Below, piece by piece: positions 9,281-21,947 of a stretch of 64,000 nt of DNA. The position numbers were made by a program, and so were the translations under genes. The notes under the pieces were generated by a model. It worked only from the letters and a program-made list of their open reading frames with translations, ran no database searches and had not been told where the DNA came from. Source of the stretch: a bacterium (GTDB taxonomy: Bacteria > Desulfobacterota > DSWW01); NCBI GenBank assembly GCA_028277985.1, contig JANQFG010000289.1, positions 1 through 64,000 of the forward strand, read 5' to 3'. Numbering within the stretch: position 1 is the first letter of the stretch; every line of letters starts with the position of its first letter.

Positions 9281-11116
9281 TTAGGCGTTGGGGATGGTAA
9301 TCTGGAAGGTAACGCCCTCGCCGGGGTGATTCAGGACCCGGATGTCCCCGCCATGGTTCTCCACGATCCGGTGCGTCATGGTCAGGCCGAGGCCGGTTCC
9401 CCAATGCTTGGTCGTATAGAAGGGGTTGAAGATGTTTTCTACCTCTTCGGACGGGATGCCTCCGCCCGTGTCGCTGATTTCGATCCAAAGGACCCTGCTT
9501 TCCGTGCCGGACACGACCCGGGTCTTCACCTTCAGGGTTCCCTCCGTGCCCAGGGCCTCGCTCGCATTGCTGAAGATATTGTAGAGCGCGACCTCGAGCT
9601 GATCCGCATCCACGTTCGGAAGGGGATCCTTCGGCATTTCGTAGTCCCGGTCGATGATGATGTCCTGCTTGCTCTCGTGTTCGAAAACCAGGGAGAGAGA
9701 CTTCTCGATCAGCACATTCACATCCGACTCTCTCCGGCGGCATTCCTTTCCGATGTGGAAGCCCGGAACGTCTTTCAGGATCTTCTCGAGCTTCTCGGTC
9801 TCTTTCTGGATGATCTGCACGTAGAAGCGAGAGGCCTCAGGGATCCTGTTCCCCTTGTCCAATCGCTTTGCCGCGGCGCCGATGGCCAGCAGGGGATTCC
9901 GGAACTGATGTCCCAGGCCTGTCACCATCTCTCCGAGGGCCTCGAACTTCTCTGCCTTCACGATCTCGTCCTGTGCACGACGGATGTTCATGTTCGCCTC
10001 TTCCAGGTTCGTGAACAGGCGGGCGTTGACGATGGCAGCCGCGATCTGCCGCGCAATCATGATGAGAAGGTCCAGATCCCCTCTTCGAAACCTGCTCTTC
10101 TGGTTCGCCTTCATCGGCTTCTTGCCGAAGAGGATGAAGACACCGACGCCCTCCCCCTTGTGGACGATCGGAACGGCAATCAACGACCCGGTCCATCCGA
10201 TCTCCATCTCTCGAGCCCTCGGGTCGGTCTTCAGATCACGAATGATGACCGGCTCATTTTCCTCCAGAAGCGACTCGACCAGGCTTTCGAGCGTCTCCAA
10301 TTCGGATTCGGTCAGGTTCTCCGGGACCCGCCGGGTCTCTTTCGCGTTCATGCCCTGCTCGGGCCAATGGTTGGTCATTCGGACCAGGCCGTACTCTGCC
10401 CGGAGGTGCTCCAGAACGAAGCTGAGCACCCGCTGGAGCATCCCCTGAAGCTCAAGGGACGAGGCGGAGACCCGACTGATGGCATTCACCACCTCCAGGA
10501 TTCTTCCCCGCTCGCGGAGCCTGTCGGATAGCAGACTGGAGAAGTAGGCGGTAAGGAAGAAGAAAGACACGCTCCAGATCGGAAAGAGCACCTGTTCCCT
10601 CGGCCCGAGCACCAGCTTCCACACGCCGCGCTGCGCGATCATGCCCGTGCCCTCCAGATAGACCAGGGAGCCGAAGGCAAGGGCGCTCAGGGTCGCCAGA
10701 ATGAAGCTGTCTCTTTTGCGGGCCACCATGCTCGTAGACAGGATGACGAGACAATAGGTGAACGAGAACAGGAAGGCCTGTTCACCGCCCAGGAAATGAA
10801 TGCCTACCGTGATCAGCAGGATGTCGGTCACCCAGTGGAGGTAGGCCTGCAGGGTCCTCTTCTTGAACCGTTTAAAGAAATAGAGGTAGACGGGGAGACT
10901 CAGCACCTCGATCCCACACAGGACGATCAGCGCCTGGACGGAAGCTGCGGGCAGCAGACCCATTCGCCACAGGATCAAGAAGAGCAAGGCAAGGAAGAAG
11001 GCGGCCGCAGCGCGGACCCCAAGCCTGGGCCCGGCCCGGGCCATGGGGTCCGGACCCGACCACTGCCTCGTCCAGCGAGGAATACCTTGCGATGCGAAAA
11101 CAGAGCCGAAGATCAT
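9281..11116 (-). CDS. Membrane sensor histidine kinase with GAF domain
   Basis: About 611 residues from the ATG at 11116. Five or six hydrophobic helices (residues about 35-210) form an N-terminal membrane sensor. A GAF-like domain follows (about 225-375), then a dimerisation/phosphoacceptor helix with His403 in GLGHQFRNPLLA, and an HATPase domain with N-box IFSNASEAL, G1 SDTGGGI and G2 GTGLGL. The H-box has Gln-Phe where HE[IL]RNP is usual. The start is uncertain: the frame is open to 11296, overlapping rlmN, and 11044 is another candidate. It is the last gene of the aspS-rlmN series. No partner response regulator is visible. Confidence 0.85.
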   Translation of the reverse strand: MIFGSVFASQGIPRWTRQWSGPDPMARAGPRLGVRAAAAFFLALLFLILWRMGLLPAASVQALIVLCGIEVLSLPVYLYFFKRFKKRTLQAYLHWVTDILLITVGIHFLGGEQAFLFSFTYCLVILSTSMVARKRDSFILATLSALAFGSLVYLEGTGMIAQRGVWKLVLGPREQVLFPIWSVSFFFLTAYFSSLLSDRLRERGRILEVVNAISRVSASSLELQGMLQRVLSFVLEHLRAEYGLVRMTNHWPEQGMNAKETRRVPENLTESELETLESLVESLLEENEPVIIRDLKTDPRAREMEIGWTGSLIAVPIVHKGEGVGVFILFGKKPMKANQKSRFRRGDLDLLIMIARQIAAAIVNARLFTNLEEANMNIRRAQDEIVKAEKFEALGEMVTGLGHQFRNPLLAIGAAAKRLDKGNRIPEASRFYVQIIQKETEKLEKILKDVPGFHIGKECRRRESDVNVLIEKSLSLVFEHESKQDIIIDRDYEMPKDPLPNVDADQLEVALYNIFSNASEALGTEGTLKVKTRVVSGTESRVLWIEISDTGGGIPSEEVENIFNPFYTTKHWGTGLGLTMTHRIVENHGGDIRVLNHPGEGVTFQITIPNA

Positions 11117-11252
11117 GTCATCCCAATCGGAATTCGAAACGGATGTCTGGAAGGGGCTTCTCGGCCCCGGAAGAACCGTACTTCTTTGATCGGTCCGAAG
11201 ACCGTATTTACTGAATCCGAATCCTTTTTTCTGTTGGAGCACCCACCCGGTC

Positions 11253-12275
11253 TCACGGGCCGTCTCCGCAAAGCTGACCGCAGGCGGCCAACACATCTCC
11301 CCCCCGGCTCCCCCGGATGTGAGTGGAAATTCCCTTGGAACGAAGCAGATCCTGAAAGGCCGTTACATCCGCCTCCTTCGGCGCCCTCAGCTCGGTCTCC
11401 GGAAAGGGGTTGAAAGGAATCAGGTTTACCTTGCAACGGAGCCCGTGAAGCACACGCACGAGCTGCCGGGCGTCCTGAAGGCTGTCGTTCTCTCCCCCAA
11501 TGAGAACGTAGGCGATGGTGAAACGTCTGCGTGGCGCAAGGGGCAAGCGCCTGAGCGCGGCGAGAACCTCTTCGATAGGGTGCTTCCGGTTGATCGGCAT
11601 GAGTCGGGAGCGGGTCTCGTTGTCCGCTCCGTTCAGAGACAGGGTGATGGAAACCGGAACCGTGCGGTAGAGCTCCTCCAGGGGTCCGGGAATCCCGATC
11701 GTCGAAACCGTGAGCCGCCTCGTGGACAGACCGCAGCCCAGCGGATGTGTGAGGATCTTCAGGGCCCGGCAGGTGGGCCCCAGGTTCGCGAGGGGCTCGC
11801 CCATGCCCATGAAGACCACATGCGTGAGGTCCGCCTGCCCCTCGGACATGGACCGTATCGCATAGTATTGCCCCAGGATCTCATCGACGCGGAGGTTCCG
11901 TTGGAGCCCCATTCTCGCGGTCCTGCAGAAGACGCATCCCTGGGCACAACCCACCTGCGTCGAAAGGCACAGGGTGGTCCGCTTCTCCTCGGGAATCGTG
12001 ACGGATTCGATGGCCGCCCCGTCCCTCAGACGAAAACGAAACTTTTTTGTTCCGTCCTCCGCCTCCAGCGTCCGGTCCAGCTCGACGGGTAGAGGGGAGA
12101 GGAAGGGAGCGAGCCGTTTCCGAAGCTCTCCGGGCAGGTTGTGCATCTGATCTGCACGGAACACGCCTCTTCCGTGGATCCAGGAGAAGATCTGCCGGGC
12201 GCGGTAGCGGGGCTGCCCCAGTGCGTGGATCCTTCCCTCGAGTTCAGGGAGTTCCAATGACAGAAAATCTTCCAT
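11253..12275 (-). CDS. rlmN: Dual-specificity 23S rRNA/tRNA adenine-C2 methyltransferase RlmN
   Basis: A 340-residue radical-SAM enzyme. The [4Fe-4S] cysteines Cys110, Cys114 and Cys117 lie in VGCAQGCVFC, which has the CxxxCxxC spacing. The GMGEPL motif is present near residue 157, and the conserved C-terminal Cys332 in AACGQL is the residue that resolves the methylated intermediate in RlmN. The family methylates A2503 of 23S rRNA and A37 of some tRNAs. The usual SLHA segment reads SLNGADNE here. It follows sucD by 39 bases. Confidence 0.92.
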   Translation of the reverse strand: MEDFLSLELPELEGRIHALGQPRYRARQIFSWIHGRGVFRADQMHNLPGELRKRLAPFLSPLPVELDRTLEAEDGTKKFRFRLRDGAAIESVTIPEEKRTTLCLSTQVGCAQGCVFCRTARMGLQRNLRVDEILGQYYAIRSMSEGQADLTHVVFMGMGEPLANLGPTCRALKILTHPLGCGLSTRRLTVSTIGIPGPLEELYRTVPVSITLSLNGADNETRSRLMPINRKHPIEEVLAALRRLPLAPRRRFTIAYVLIGGENDSLQDARQLVRVLHGLRCKVNLIPFNPFPETELRAPKEADVTAFQDLLRSKGISTHIRGSRGGDVLAACGQLCGDGP

Positions 12276-12314
12276 GGAACCGCCTTGATGCGTCGTAGGA
12301 CGCTTGAAGGGCGA

Positions 12315-13196
12315 CTACCCGGCAGAAGCGAGCGCTTCCTGCACCGTCTTTCCTATCGCGTCCGGGCTCGGGCAGACGGCCATCCCCGCCTTTTCCATCA
12401 CTTTCTGCTTCTCGTCCGCCGTCCCCTTGCCACCGGAAACGATCGCTCCGGCGTGGCCCATCCTTCTTCCCGGAGGGGCCGTCTTGCCTGCAACAAAGCC
12501 GATGACCGGCTTCGGGTACTTGCTGTCGATGATATGCTGGGCTGCTTCCTCTTCAGCAGTCCCGCCGATCTCGCCGATGAGCACGACCGCCTTGGTCTGA
12601 TCGTCGGCCGCGAACAATTCGAGCAGATCCGCGAAGCGGAGCCCGATGATCGGGTCTCCTCCGATGCCGATGCACGTTGACTGACCCAGTTCGAGGTCGG
12701 TGAGCTGTTTCACCGCCTCGTAGGTCAGCGTGCCGCTCCTGGAGATCAGACCGATGGAGCCGGGCAAATGGATGAAGCCCGGCATGATCCCCACCTTCGC
12801 CTTGCCCGGTGTGATCACTCCGGGGCAGTTCGGCCCGATCAGGTTCACCGATTTCTTTTTCAAGTGATGGTAGACCGGTATCATGTCCCGGACCGGAATG
12901 CCCTCGGTAATGCACACGACCAGGCCTATGCCGGCATCGGCCGCCTCCAGGATGGCGTCCGCAGCAAACGGGGGCGGAACGAAGATGAGCGACGTGTTCG
13001 CCCCTTCCTTGTCCACCGCCTCCGTGACGCTGTCGAATACGGGTACACCTTCCTGCTCCTGCCCGCCTTTTCCGGGGGTCACCCCGGCGACGACCTTGGT
13101 CCCATAGTCCTTGCATCCCTTCGCGTGGAAGGAGCCTTCCTTTCCTGTAATCCCTTGAACCACGACCCGCGTGGTATCATCAACCAAGATTCCCAT
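12315..13196 (-). CDS. sucD: Succinyl-CoA ligase (ADP-forming) subunit alpha
   Basis: A 293-residue protein with the CoA-binding Rossmann domain ([10 protein letters not shown] near residue 12) and the ligase domain. The phosphohistidine is expected in [11 protein letters not shown] near residue 245. With SucB-independent partner SucC, encoded just upstream, it makes succinate and a nucleoside triphosphate from succinyl-CoA. It begins 64 bases after the sucC stop and has AGGGAA upstream. Confidence 0.97.
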   Translation of the reverse strand: MGILVDDTTRVVVQGITGKEGSFHAKGCKDYGTKVVAGVTPGKGGQEQEGVPVFDSVTEAVDKEGANTSLIFVPPPFAADAILEAADAGIGLVVCITEGIPVRDMIPVYHHLKKKSVNLIGPNCPGVITPGKAKVGIMPGFIHLPGSIGLISRSGTLTYEAVKQLTDLELGQSTCIGIGGDPIIGLRFADLLELFAADDQTKAVVLIGEIGGTAEEEAAQHIIDSKYPKPVIGFVAGKTAPPGRRMGHAGAIVSGGKGTADEKQKVMEKAGMAVCPSPDAIGKTVQEALASAG

Positions 13197-13260
13197 GTCG
13201 ATTCCCTGTTCCTGTCTGTAGGTTGCTCATAGAGACGAGTCGATTGCAGGCTCCAGTCCC

Positions 13261-14418
13261 CTACATGGCGGACACGACCTTCTCGGCAGCTTCCCTAAGG
13301 TTGGCGGCCACAACGAAATCGATCGTGGATGCCTCCAGGATCTCGCGCGCCTCCTCGGCGTTCGTCCCTTCCAGCCGCACGACTACAGGCACCTTCAAGT
13401 CCACGTTGCCGGCAGCCTCCGCCACTCCCTGCGCCACCCGGTCGCAACGCACGATGCCACCGAATATGTTGATCAGGATCGCCTTGACCCTTGGATCGGC
13501 CAGGATGATACGAAAGGCCTTTTCCACGGAGGCGGCGCTGGCGCCTCCTCCTACATCCAGGAAATTGGCGGGCGATCCGCCCACGTACTGAATCAGATCC
13601 ATGGTGGCCATGGCCAGTCCGGCACCGTTGACCATGCAGCCGATGTTCCCGTCGAGCCGTATGTAACTCAGATTCAACTCCGCTGCCTGTGCCTCCAGAG
13701 GGTCTTCCTCGTCGATGTCCCGAAGGGCGACGATCTCGTCATGGCGGAACAGGGCGTTGTCTTCGAACTGCAGCTTCGCATCCAGGGCGATCAGGTCCCC
13801 GCTCTCGGTGACGACCAGGGGATTGATCTCCACCATGGACGCGTCCGTCTCCTGGAAGAGCCGGTAGAGGTTCGAAAGCATCTTGCCCGCCTGTCGGACC
13901 GTCTGTCCGCTCAACCCCAGGGCCTGGGCAATGCGCCTCGTCTGGTATGTGCGAAGCCCGAGGTTCGGTTCCACCGTCTCCCTCAGCACTTTCTCCGGGG
14001 TCTCGGCTGCGACCTCTTCGATCTCCATGCCCCCTGCTTCGCTGCAGATGATCACGGGTGCGTTGGAGGCCCGATCGACCAGCATGCTCAGATACAACTC
14101 CTTCTGGATCGCCACGCCTTCCTCGACCAGCACCTTCCTGACCTCGCGGCCTTCTTCTCCGGTCTGGGCCGTCACCAGCCTCATGTTGAGAATATCGTCC
14201 GCGGCTTTTTCCGCCTCTTCCAGGGAGCGTACCACGCGCACGCCGCCGCCCTTTCCCCTGCCTCCGGCATGAACCTGCGCCTTCACCACCCAGGTGTCAC
14301 CCCCAAGCTCCTGGGCCGCTTCGCGAACAGAGTCGTCCCGCGTGCACATCTTCCCATTCGGAACCGGAATCCCGAACTCGCGGAAGATCTGTTTTGCCTG
14401 GTATTCATGTACGTTCAT
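13261..14418 (-). CDS. sucC: Succinyl-CoA ligase (ADP-forming) subunit beta
   Basis: A 385-residue ATP-grasp subunit starting MNVHEYQAKQIFREFG, a nearly invariant SucC N-terminus. The nucleotide-binding VVKAQVHAGGRGKGGGV lies at about 44-61 and the ligase segment NIFGGIVRCD at about 325. It pairs with SucD. The ATG at 14418 has AAAGGAGAAGG upstream. It is 28 bases downstream of mdh, giving the order icd-mdh-sucC-sucD. Confidence 0.98.
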   Translation of the reverse strand: MNVHEYQAKQIFREFGIPVPNGKMCTRDDSVREAAQELGGDTWVVKAQVHAGGRGKGGGVRVVRSLEEAEKAADDILNMRLVTAQTGEEGREVRKVLVEEGVAIQKELYLSMLVDRASNAPVIICSEAGGMEIEEVAAETPEKVLRETVEPNLGLRTYQTRRIAQALGLSGQTVRQAGKMLSNLYRLFQETDASMVEINPLVVTESGDLIALDAKLQFEDNALFRHDEIVALRDIDEEDPLEAQAAELNLSYIRLDGNIGCMVNGAGLAMATMDLIQYVGGSPANFLDVGGGASAASVEKAFRIILADPRVKAILINIFGGIVRCDRVAQGVAEAAGNVDLKVPVVVRLEGTNAEEAREILEASTIDFVVAANLREAAEKVVSAM

Positions 14419-14446
14419 CTCTCCACCTTCTCCTTTCTGACCTCGA

Positions 14447-16658
<2,212 letters not shown>

Positions 16659-16662
<4 letters not shown>

Positions 16663-17999
16663 GACTTCCTGTCCCCCGGTTCGTTCAACACTCCCATTGC
16701 CCTTTCCAGGCGGGCAATGGCGATAATGTAGGTATTGAGCGCCTCGTAGTAATTGACCCGGGCGCGCGAAAGGCCGGTCTGCGCGTCGAGCACTTCCTGG
16801 CTGGTCGCCATGCTCTCCTTGAATTGCTCGTCCGTGATCCGGTAGTTCTCTTCCGCCTGGTCCACCCCCACCCGGGCCACCTCGATCGCCTCTCGGGCCC
16901 CCTGGAGGGCGATGAAGGCTTCCCGGACCCCCAGTTCGACGAGGTCCTGGGTCTGCGTCTTGCGCGCCCTGGCCTGGAGCAGCCGGGATTTCTCCCGCCT
17001 CACCTCGTAGTAGTTGGTTCCCCACTCCCAGACGAGCCACTCCGCATGAATCGTGGCGCTCAGGATCTCGTCACCCTCGGCAAAGCCCCCTTCCTCCCGG
17101 CTCAACCCGCCGACCAGCGAGATCTGAGGGTAGTAACGGCTTCGGGCGCCCGTGATCGCCTTCTGCGCCCTTTCGATGTCCACGCCGGCCAGCAGGATGT
17201 CGGGATGATACAGAAAGGAGGTATCCACGCATTCCTCCAGGGATACCTCGTAGGGTCGATAGACAAGCTCCTCGGTCAACCTCAGGGGCCTCCTCGCGTC
17301 CCACCGGAGAAGGGTCCGGAGCCGCGATCGTGCGAAATCCAGGTCGTAATTCGCCACGATCCGCGCGCGCTTCCTGTCGGCGAGCTGTACGAGGACTTTC
17401 AGGTACTCGTTCTTCGGGGTCATGCCCGTTTCGTAGAATTGCCGGGCGACCTCTGCCTGAGACGTCAATTGGGTGACCGCCTGCTCGGCAACATCCAGGA
17501 ATCTCTCCGCGAGCAACACGCCGTAGTAGGCCTCATAGGCTCGCAGGATGAGGTCCTGCCGGGTCGCCTCTTGCTGGAGGTCGGCCGTCTGCGTGCCCAG
17601 ACGGGCCACACGGTATTGCGTGAGCAGGGCCAGGCCCGTGAACAGGGGTTGTTCCAGGCTGGCTTTAACGTTGAATTGCTCGGTGTCGCCCGCAGGGAAC
17701 GGGGGCTGAGATTGGGAGCCGCCCGTCTCGTTCGGGACGGAGATCTCGGGTACCTTGTTCAGGTGCGTGTAATCGAGTTCGGCCCTGAGCCTGGGAAGAA
17801 ACTGGCCACGGGCGGATTTCCTTCCGTCTTCCGCCGCGACCACCTCGGCACCGGCGATCTGGCTCAGCGGGCTTTCCGTCAGGACGGTTCGGATCGCATC
17901 CGCCAGGCCGAGGCCCTCTTGCGGCACTTCCTCGGCGAGCACCCCCGTAGAAAGGGCACACATCCAGAGAAAGCAAAGCACCTTCGCCCAACGAAACAT
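16659..17999 (-). CDS. TolC-family outer-membrane efflux protein
   Basis: A 446-residue exported protein with a signal peptide ending near [10 protein letters not shown]. Two OEP-type repeats of long amphipathic helices and beta strands follow, including a run with [19 protein letters not shown] and the closing [19 protein letters not shown]. This is the TolC/OprM fold that forms trimeric outer-membrane channels for efflux or type I secretion. No inner-membrane pump or adaptor lies next to it. It sits unusually between aspS (8 bases upstream) and icd (4-base overlap), so its expression seems tied to housekeeping genes. Confidence 0.9.
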
Positions 18000-18007
18000 C
18001 GGGGCCC

Positions 18008-19810
18008 TCAGTTGGATGCAGGCTTCCTGGGCAGGACCGTTCGGACGTGCAGTTCCCGCAACTGCTCCGCGTCCACCGGCCCCGGGCTCTGGGTGAGCAG
18101 ACAGGAGGCCTTCTGCGTCTTGGGAAATGCAATCACTTCCCGCAACGATTTCGCACCCGCCAGGATCATCACGAGCCGATCCAGCCCAAAAGCGATCCCG
18201 CCGTGCGGGGGCGCCCCGTAGGACAAGGCATCCAGCAGAAAACCGAACTTCTCGTCTGTCTCAGCCTCGGATATTCCCAGAATCGAAAGGATCTTCTTCT
18301 GCGTATCGACCTGATGGTTACGAATGCTGCCGCCCCCGATCTCGGTCCCGTTCAAGACCAGATCGTACGCAAGAGATCGGCAAGCCTCAGGATCTTCGTC
18401 CAGCAGGGGGAGGTCCTCTTCCCGGGGTGCAGTAAACGGATGATGCATGGAGGTGATCTCACCCTCCTTGTCACGCTCAAAGAGCGGGAAGTCCAGAATC
18501 CAGGTAAAGGCAAACTCGGACGGATCGATCATCTCGTAGGCATGGGCCAACTCGGCCCGCAGCCTGCCCATCCAGGGGTTCACTTCGTCGCCCGGACCCG
18601 CCATCATCAGCAGCAGGTCTCCTTCCTGGGCATTCATCTGCTCGACCGTCGTGCCAACGATCTCCGCGGAGAGGAACTTGGCGATCGGGGACTGGATCCC
18701 GTCGGCCGTGCACTTTGCCCAGATCAGGCCACCGGCGCCCCAGTCCTTGGCCATGCCGTCCAGGTTATCCAGCTCCCTCCTCGAGAGCCGCGCCCCTTCC
18801 GGGAAGCGCAGGGCCTTGACCACGCCGCCCTGCTCGATTACCTGGCGGAAGACCTGAAACTCGCTCTCTTTCACGGCTTCGGTCAGGTCCTTCATTCTCA
18901 GGCCGTAACGGGTGTCCGGGTTGTCGACGCCATATGCTTCGATGGCGTCTGCGTAGGACATTCGCGGGAAAGGCCTCGTTACCTTCTTGTCCATCAACTC
19001 TTCGAAGAGGCGTGCGATCCAGCCCTCTATGATCTCGATCAGCTGATCCTCATCGACAAAGGACATCTCCAGGTCGACCTGGGTGAATTCGGGCTGTCGG
19101 TCCGCGCGGAGATCCTCATCACGAAAACAGCGGGCAATCTGGAAATACCGATCCATCCCTGCAATCATGAGGATTTGCTTGAGAAGCTGCGGAGACTGTG
19201 GGAGCGCGTAGAAGTTGCCCGGAGTGATTCGGCTCGGTACGAGGTAGTCCCGCGCGCCCTCCGGCGTGCTCCGTGTCAGGAAAGGCGTCTCGATCTCGTA
19301 GAACCCGTGCCCGTCAAAATAGTCCCGCGTAATCTTGGACACCTTGTGACGCAGAGCAAAGTTGGCGGCCATCGAGGGCCTTCGAAGGTCCAGATATCGA
19401 TATCGGAGGCGGATCGCCTCGTCCACTTCCAGGTCTTCGTCCAGGTTGAAGGGCAGAACCTTGGATCGGTTGAACACGGCCAGCTCGGTCGCCATCACCT
19501 CCAGGGTGCCGGTCTTCAGCTTCGGGTTCGTCATCCCTTCAGGCCGTTTCGACACGACCCCCTTTACGCCGATGACGAACTCGTTCCTCAAGGCATCCGC
19601 CTTCTGGTGCGACTCGGGACTGAATTGAGGGTTGAACACCGCCTGCACCGTGCCCTCGCGATCCCGAAGGTCCACGAAGATCACGCCCCCGTGATCCCGT
19701 CTGCGGTGGACCCAGCCGACGAGCCGGACCTCCTTGCCAAGATCTGACTCTGAGACTTCGCTGCAGTATTGGGTCCTCTGAAATCCTTGAAACGGGTCCA
19801 GCGCATCCAT
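18008..19810 (-). CDS. aspS: Aspartate--tRNA ligase
   Basis: About 600 residues, the usual bacterial length. It has an OB-fold anticodon domain (RLVGWVHRRRDHGG near 28-41) and the class II catalytic core with FLTRSTPEGARDYLVPSR, a Q-S-P-Q flipping loop, FRDEDLRADRQPEFTQ, and C-terminal GLDRLVM with the conserved arginine. A GAD insertion domain lies between. Whether it is discriminating or also charges tRNA-Asn cannot be told from what I see. The start at 19810 is set by length and homology; the open frame continues to 19936. Confidence 0.95.
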   Translation of the reverse strand: MDALDPFQGFQRTQYCSEVSESDLGKEVRLVGWVHRRRDHGGVIFVDLRDREGTVQAVFNPQFSPESHQKADALRNEFVIGVKGVVSKRPEGMTNPKLKTGTLEVMATELAVFNRSKVLPFNLDEDLEVDEAIRLRYRYLDLRRPSMAANFALRHKVSKITRDYFDGHGFYEIETPFLTRSTPEGARDYLVPSRITPGNFYALPQSPQLLKQILMIAGMDRYFQIARCFRDEDLRADRQPEFTQVDLEMSFVDEDQLIEIIEGWIARLFEELMDKKVTRPFPRMSYADAIEAYGVDNPDTRYGLRMKDLTEAVKESEFQVFRQVIEQGGVVKALRFPEGARLSRRELDNLDGMAKDWGAGGLIWAKCTADGIQSPIAKFLSAEIVGTTVEQMNAQEGDLLLMMAGPGDEVNPWMGRLRAELAHAYEMIDPSEFAFTWILDFPLFERDKEGEITSMHHPFTAPREEDLPLLDEDPEACRSLAYDLVLNGTEIGGGSIRNHQVDTQKKILSILGISEAETDEKFGFLLDALSYGAPPHGGIAFGLDRLVMILAGAKSLREVIAFPKTQKASCLLTQSPGPVDAEQLRELHVRTVLPRKPASN

Positions 19811-20034
19811 GATGTGATCGTCCGTGAACGGCCGTCTTTGCTCCGGGAGCGTGTACGGCCGCCTCTCTGGAGGGATTCCCAAAAAAATAAAGCAGAAATA
19901 ATAGCGCACCACCGGGGGCCTGGTCAAGGCAAACACGGGTTCAGGAGCGATTCGACAGCGGAAAAGTGCTCTGTTACCATGGGCTTGCGGTCAACGCCCT
20001 TCCCTCTCTCATCTCTTTTCGGGTTTCAAGCACC

Positions 20035-20958
20035 ATGATCCGTATCGAGGAAGTCCACAAGCGATTCGGCCCTGTTAAGGCCCTGGACGGCCTCTCCCTC
20101 GAGGTGCCGGCCGGCAAGGTTTTCGGCCTGATCGGCCCGAACGGTGCCGGCAAGACCACCACGATTCGCATCCTGTCCGGCCTCGTTCGCCCAGATGCGG
20201 GCCGGGCACTGCTGAACGCCCTCGGGCCGGACCGACCGACCGAGGCGCGCCGGATGCTGGGCGCCCTGATCGAGCAACCCGGGCTGTACGGGAAGCTGAC
20301 CCTGGTCGAATATCTCACCTTCTTCTCCCGTCTCTACGACCTGGGCCGGCAAGAGGCCCGAGACCGGATCCGGGAGCTTTGCGCGCTGCTGGACCTGAAC
20401 CCGGAAAACCGCGAGAGGCTGCAGGGGTTTTCGCTCGGGATGAAGCAAAAGGTGGCCCTGGCGAGAATCCTGCTTCACGATCCCCCCCTCCTGCTGCTGG
20501 ACGAGCCGACTGCGGGTCTGGATCCTCTCATTACCAAGAAGGTGAGAGATCATCTGCTGGGTGGAGACCCTCTCGGGCGGAAGACGATCCTGGTCTCGAC
20601 ACACAATCTGGATGAGGCGACCCGGGTCTGCGATGAGATTGCGATCATCCACAAGGGGAGAATCCTAGAGAAGGGCTCCTGGGACGAACTGCGGCAGAGG
20701 CACGCCAGGGGCGGCCGGGTCTTCATACAGATGCGGAAGGTCCGGGATACACACCTGGACCTGGTGCGACAGGCGAGCTCCGTATCCGATCCGGCTCTCG
20801 ATCCGGACCGGAACCTCTTGACCTACAGTACAGAGGACGTTGCCGAGTCGAATCCAGGCATCATCGCAAAGCTCGCGGCCGCAGGCGCCGACATCGTCTC
20901 GGTCGAGGTGGAGGGAGCGAGTCTCGAAGAAGCATACTTGAAGCTGATTGGTGAATAG
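20035..20958 (+). CDS. ABC transporter ATP-binding protein (ABC-2 type)
   Basis: A 307-residue cytosolic ATPase. Walker A GPNGAGKTTT is near residue 40, the signature reads FSLGMKQKVALARILL, Walker B is LLLDEPTAGLDP, and the H-loop is STHNLDEA. The DrrA/CcmA-like C-terminal extension (from about 220) suggests it couples to an ABC-2 permease, which is the next plus-strand gene at 21121. The start at 20035 gives the canonical MIRIEEVHKRFG beginning. The exported substrate is not evident. Confidence 0.93.
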   Translation: MIRIEEVHKRFGPVKALDGLSLEVPAGKVFGLIGPNGAGKTTTIRILSGLVRPDAGRALLNALGPDRPTEARRMLGALIEQPGLYGKLTLVEYLTFFSRLYDLGRQEARDRIRELCALLDLNPENRERLQGFSLGMKQKVALARILLHDPPLLLLDEPTAGLDPLITKKVRDHLLGGDPLGRKTILVSTHNLDEATRVCDEIAIIHKGRILEKGSWDELRQRHARGGRVFIQMRKVRDTHLDLVRQASSVSDPALDPDRNLLTYSTEDVAESNPGIIAKLAAAGADIVSVEVEGASLEEAYLKLIGE

Positions 20959-20985
20959 GAACGACTCTGCAAGACCGCGAAAAAG

Positions 20986-21068
20986 AAGGTGAAAGGTCAA
21001 AGGGATGGTTGAAGAAATGACAGAGATATTGCTTCAAGACTTGATCCTTCCCTTTCACCTTTCACCTT
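20986..21068. repeat. Imperfect inverted repeat, C/T-rich arm
   Basis: AAGGTGAAAGGTCAAAGGG (20986-21004) is repeated inverted at 21050-21068 with one mismatch, enclosing 45 bases. It lies in the 162-base gap between the ABC ATPase and permease genes. Related C/T-rich sequence (CCTTTCACCTTCTTCC) follows the permease near 22010. It may fold into a stem in the bicistronic mRNA, but there is no T-run, so a terminator is not supported. Confidence 0.55.
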
Positions 21069-21120
21069 TTGCCTTTTACCTACAACGCACGGAGGGGCGG
21101 GTCCACGGAAAGGGAGCGCC

Positions 21121-21918
21121 TTGAAAAAAGCCTGGTACATAGCGCTCAAGGAATGGAAGGAAATCCTGCGGGATTTCTACGTGCTGGGCATTCTCGTCTT
21201 CCTTCCTCTCGCCATGGTAGGCACGCTGATCATATTGATCTACTTCTATATGACCTATTTCCTCCAGAACCTGGACCAGATCCAACTCATGCTTTCGAGC
21301 ATGCCCAAGGCCTATCTCGAAGGCCTGGCCAGCTACTCGGACATTCAGAAGGTCGCGATCCTTCCGATCAAGATCATCGGGCTGCCCTTCTTTCTGCTGA
21401 TTCCCCTGCTCATGTCCGGCATCATCACATCCGACAGTTTTGCCGGTGAGCGCGAACGGAACACGCTGGAAGCACTTCTCACGACTCCGATTCGCGACTG
21501 GGAGCTGCTTCTCGGCAAGATCCTAACCCCCTTTGTACCGGCATTGCTCGTAACGTGGGCCTCTTTCCTGCTGTTGACCCAAGGAATCGCCAACCTCATC
21601 AATCCCCACTTCCTGTCCCCGGTATTCCCGGACGCCGTCTGGATCGTCTCGGTGGCCCTGGTGGTCCCCCTGTTCCTGGTCGGAACGGTTCTGGCGGAAA
21701 TCCTGATTTCCGCCCGCGTCTCCTCGGTGAAAGGGGCTTCCGCCCTGAACATGCTCCTGTCCTTCCCGGTTCTGGGCGTCATGCTGATGCAGTCGACCGG
21801 GTTCGTCCTCTTCTCGACCCACACGCTGCCGTGGATTCTCCTGTCGCTCGCAGCCTTCGATGCGGTTCTCTTCGCCTTCGGCCTTCGTTCCCTCAAGCTC
21901 AGAGGCCTTCTCGACTGA
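21121..21918 (+). CDS. ABC-2 type transporter permease
   Basis: A 265-residue polytopic inner-membrane protein with about six hydrophobic segments. It opens with KKAWYIALKEWKEILRDFY, typical of ABC-2 permeases, and contains the AGERERNTLEALLTTPI signature loop that contacts the ATPase. The start is TTG at 21121 with AAGGGAG upstream. It forms an exporter with the ATPase at 20035. The substrate is unknown. Confidence 0.9.
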   Translation: MKKAWYIALKEWKEILRDFYVLGILVFLPLAMVGTLIILIYFYMTYFLQNLDQIQLMLSSMPKAYLEGLASYSDIQKVAILPIKIIGLPFFLLIPLLMSGIITSDSFAGERERNTLEALLTTPIRDWELLLGKILTPFVPALLVTWASFLLLTQGIANLINPHFLSPVFPDAVWIVSVALVVPLFLVGTVLAEILISARVSSVKGASALNMLLSFPVLGVMLMQSTGFVLFSTHTLPWILLSLAAFDAVLFAFGLRSLKLRGLLD

Positions 21919-21947
21919 CGTTGCCCTTGGGTGGGCTGGCGGGGCCT

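Noticed and set aside
16663-17040. Possible long N-terminal extension of isocitrate dehydrogenase
   Set aside because: The extension is low-complexity Gly/Pro/Arg sequence antisense in type to normal coding bias, and it lies inside the TolC-family gene. The GTG at 16662 gives the normal family length.
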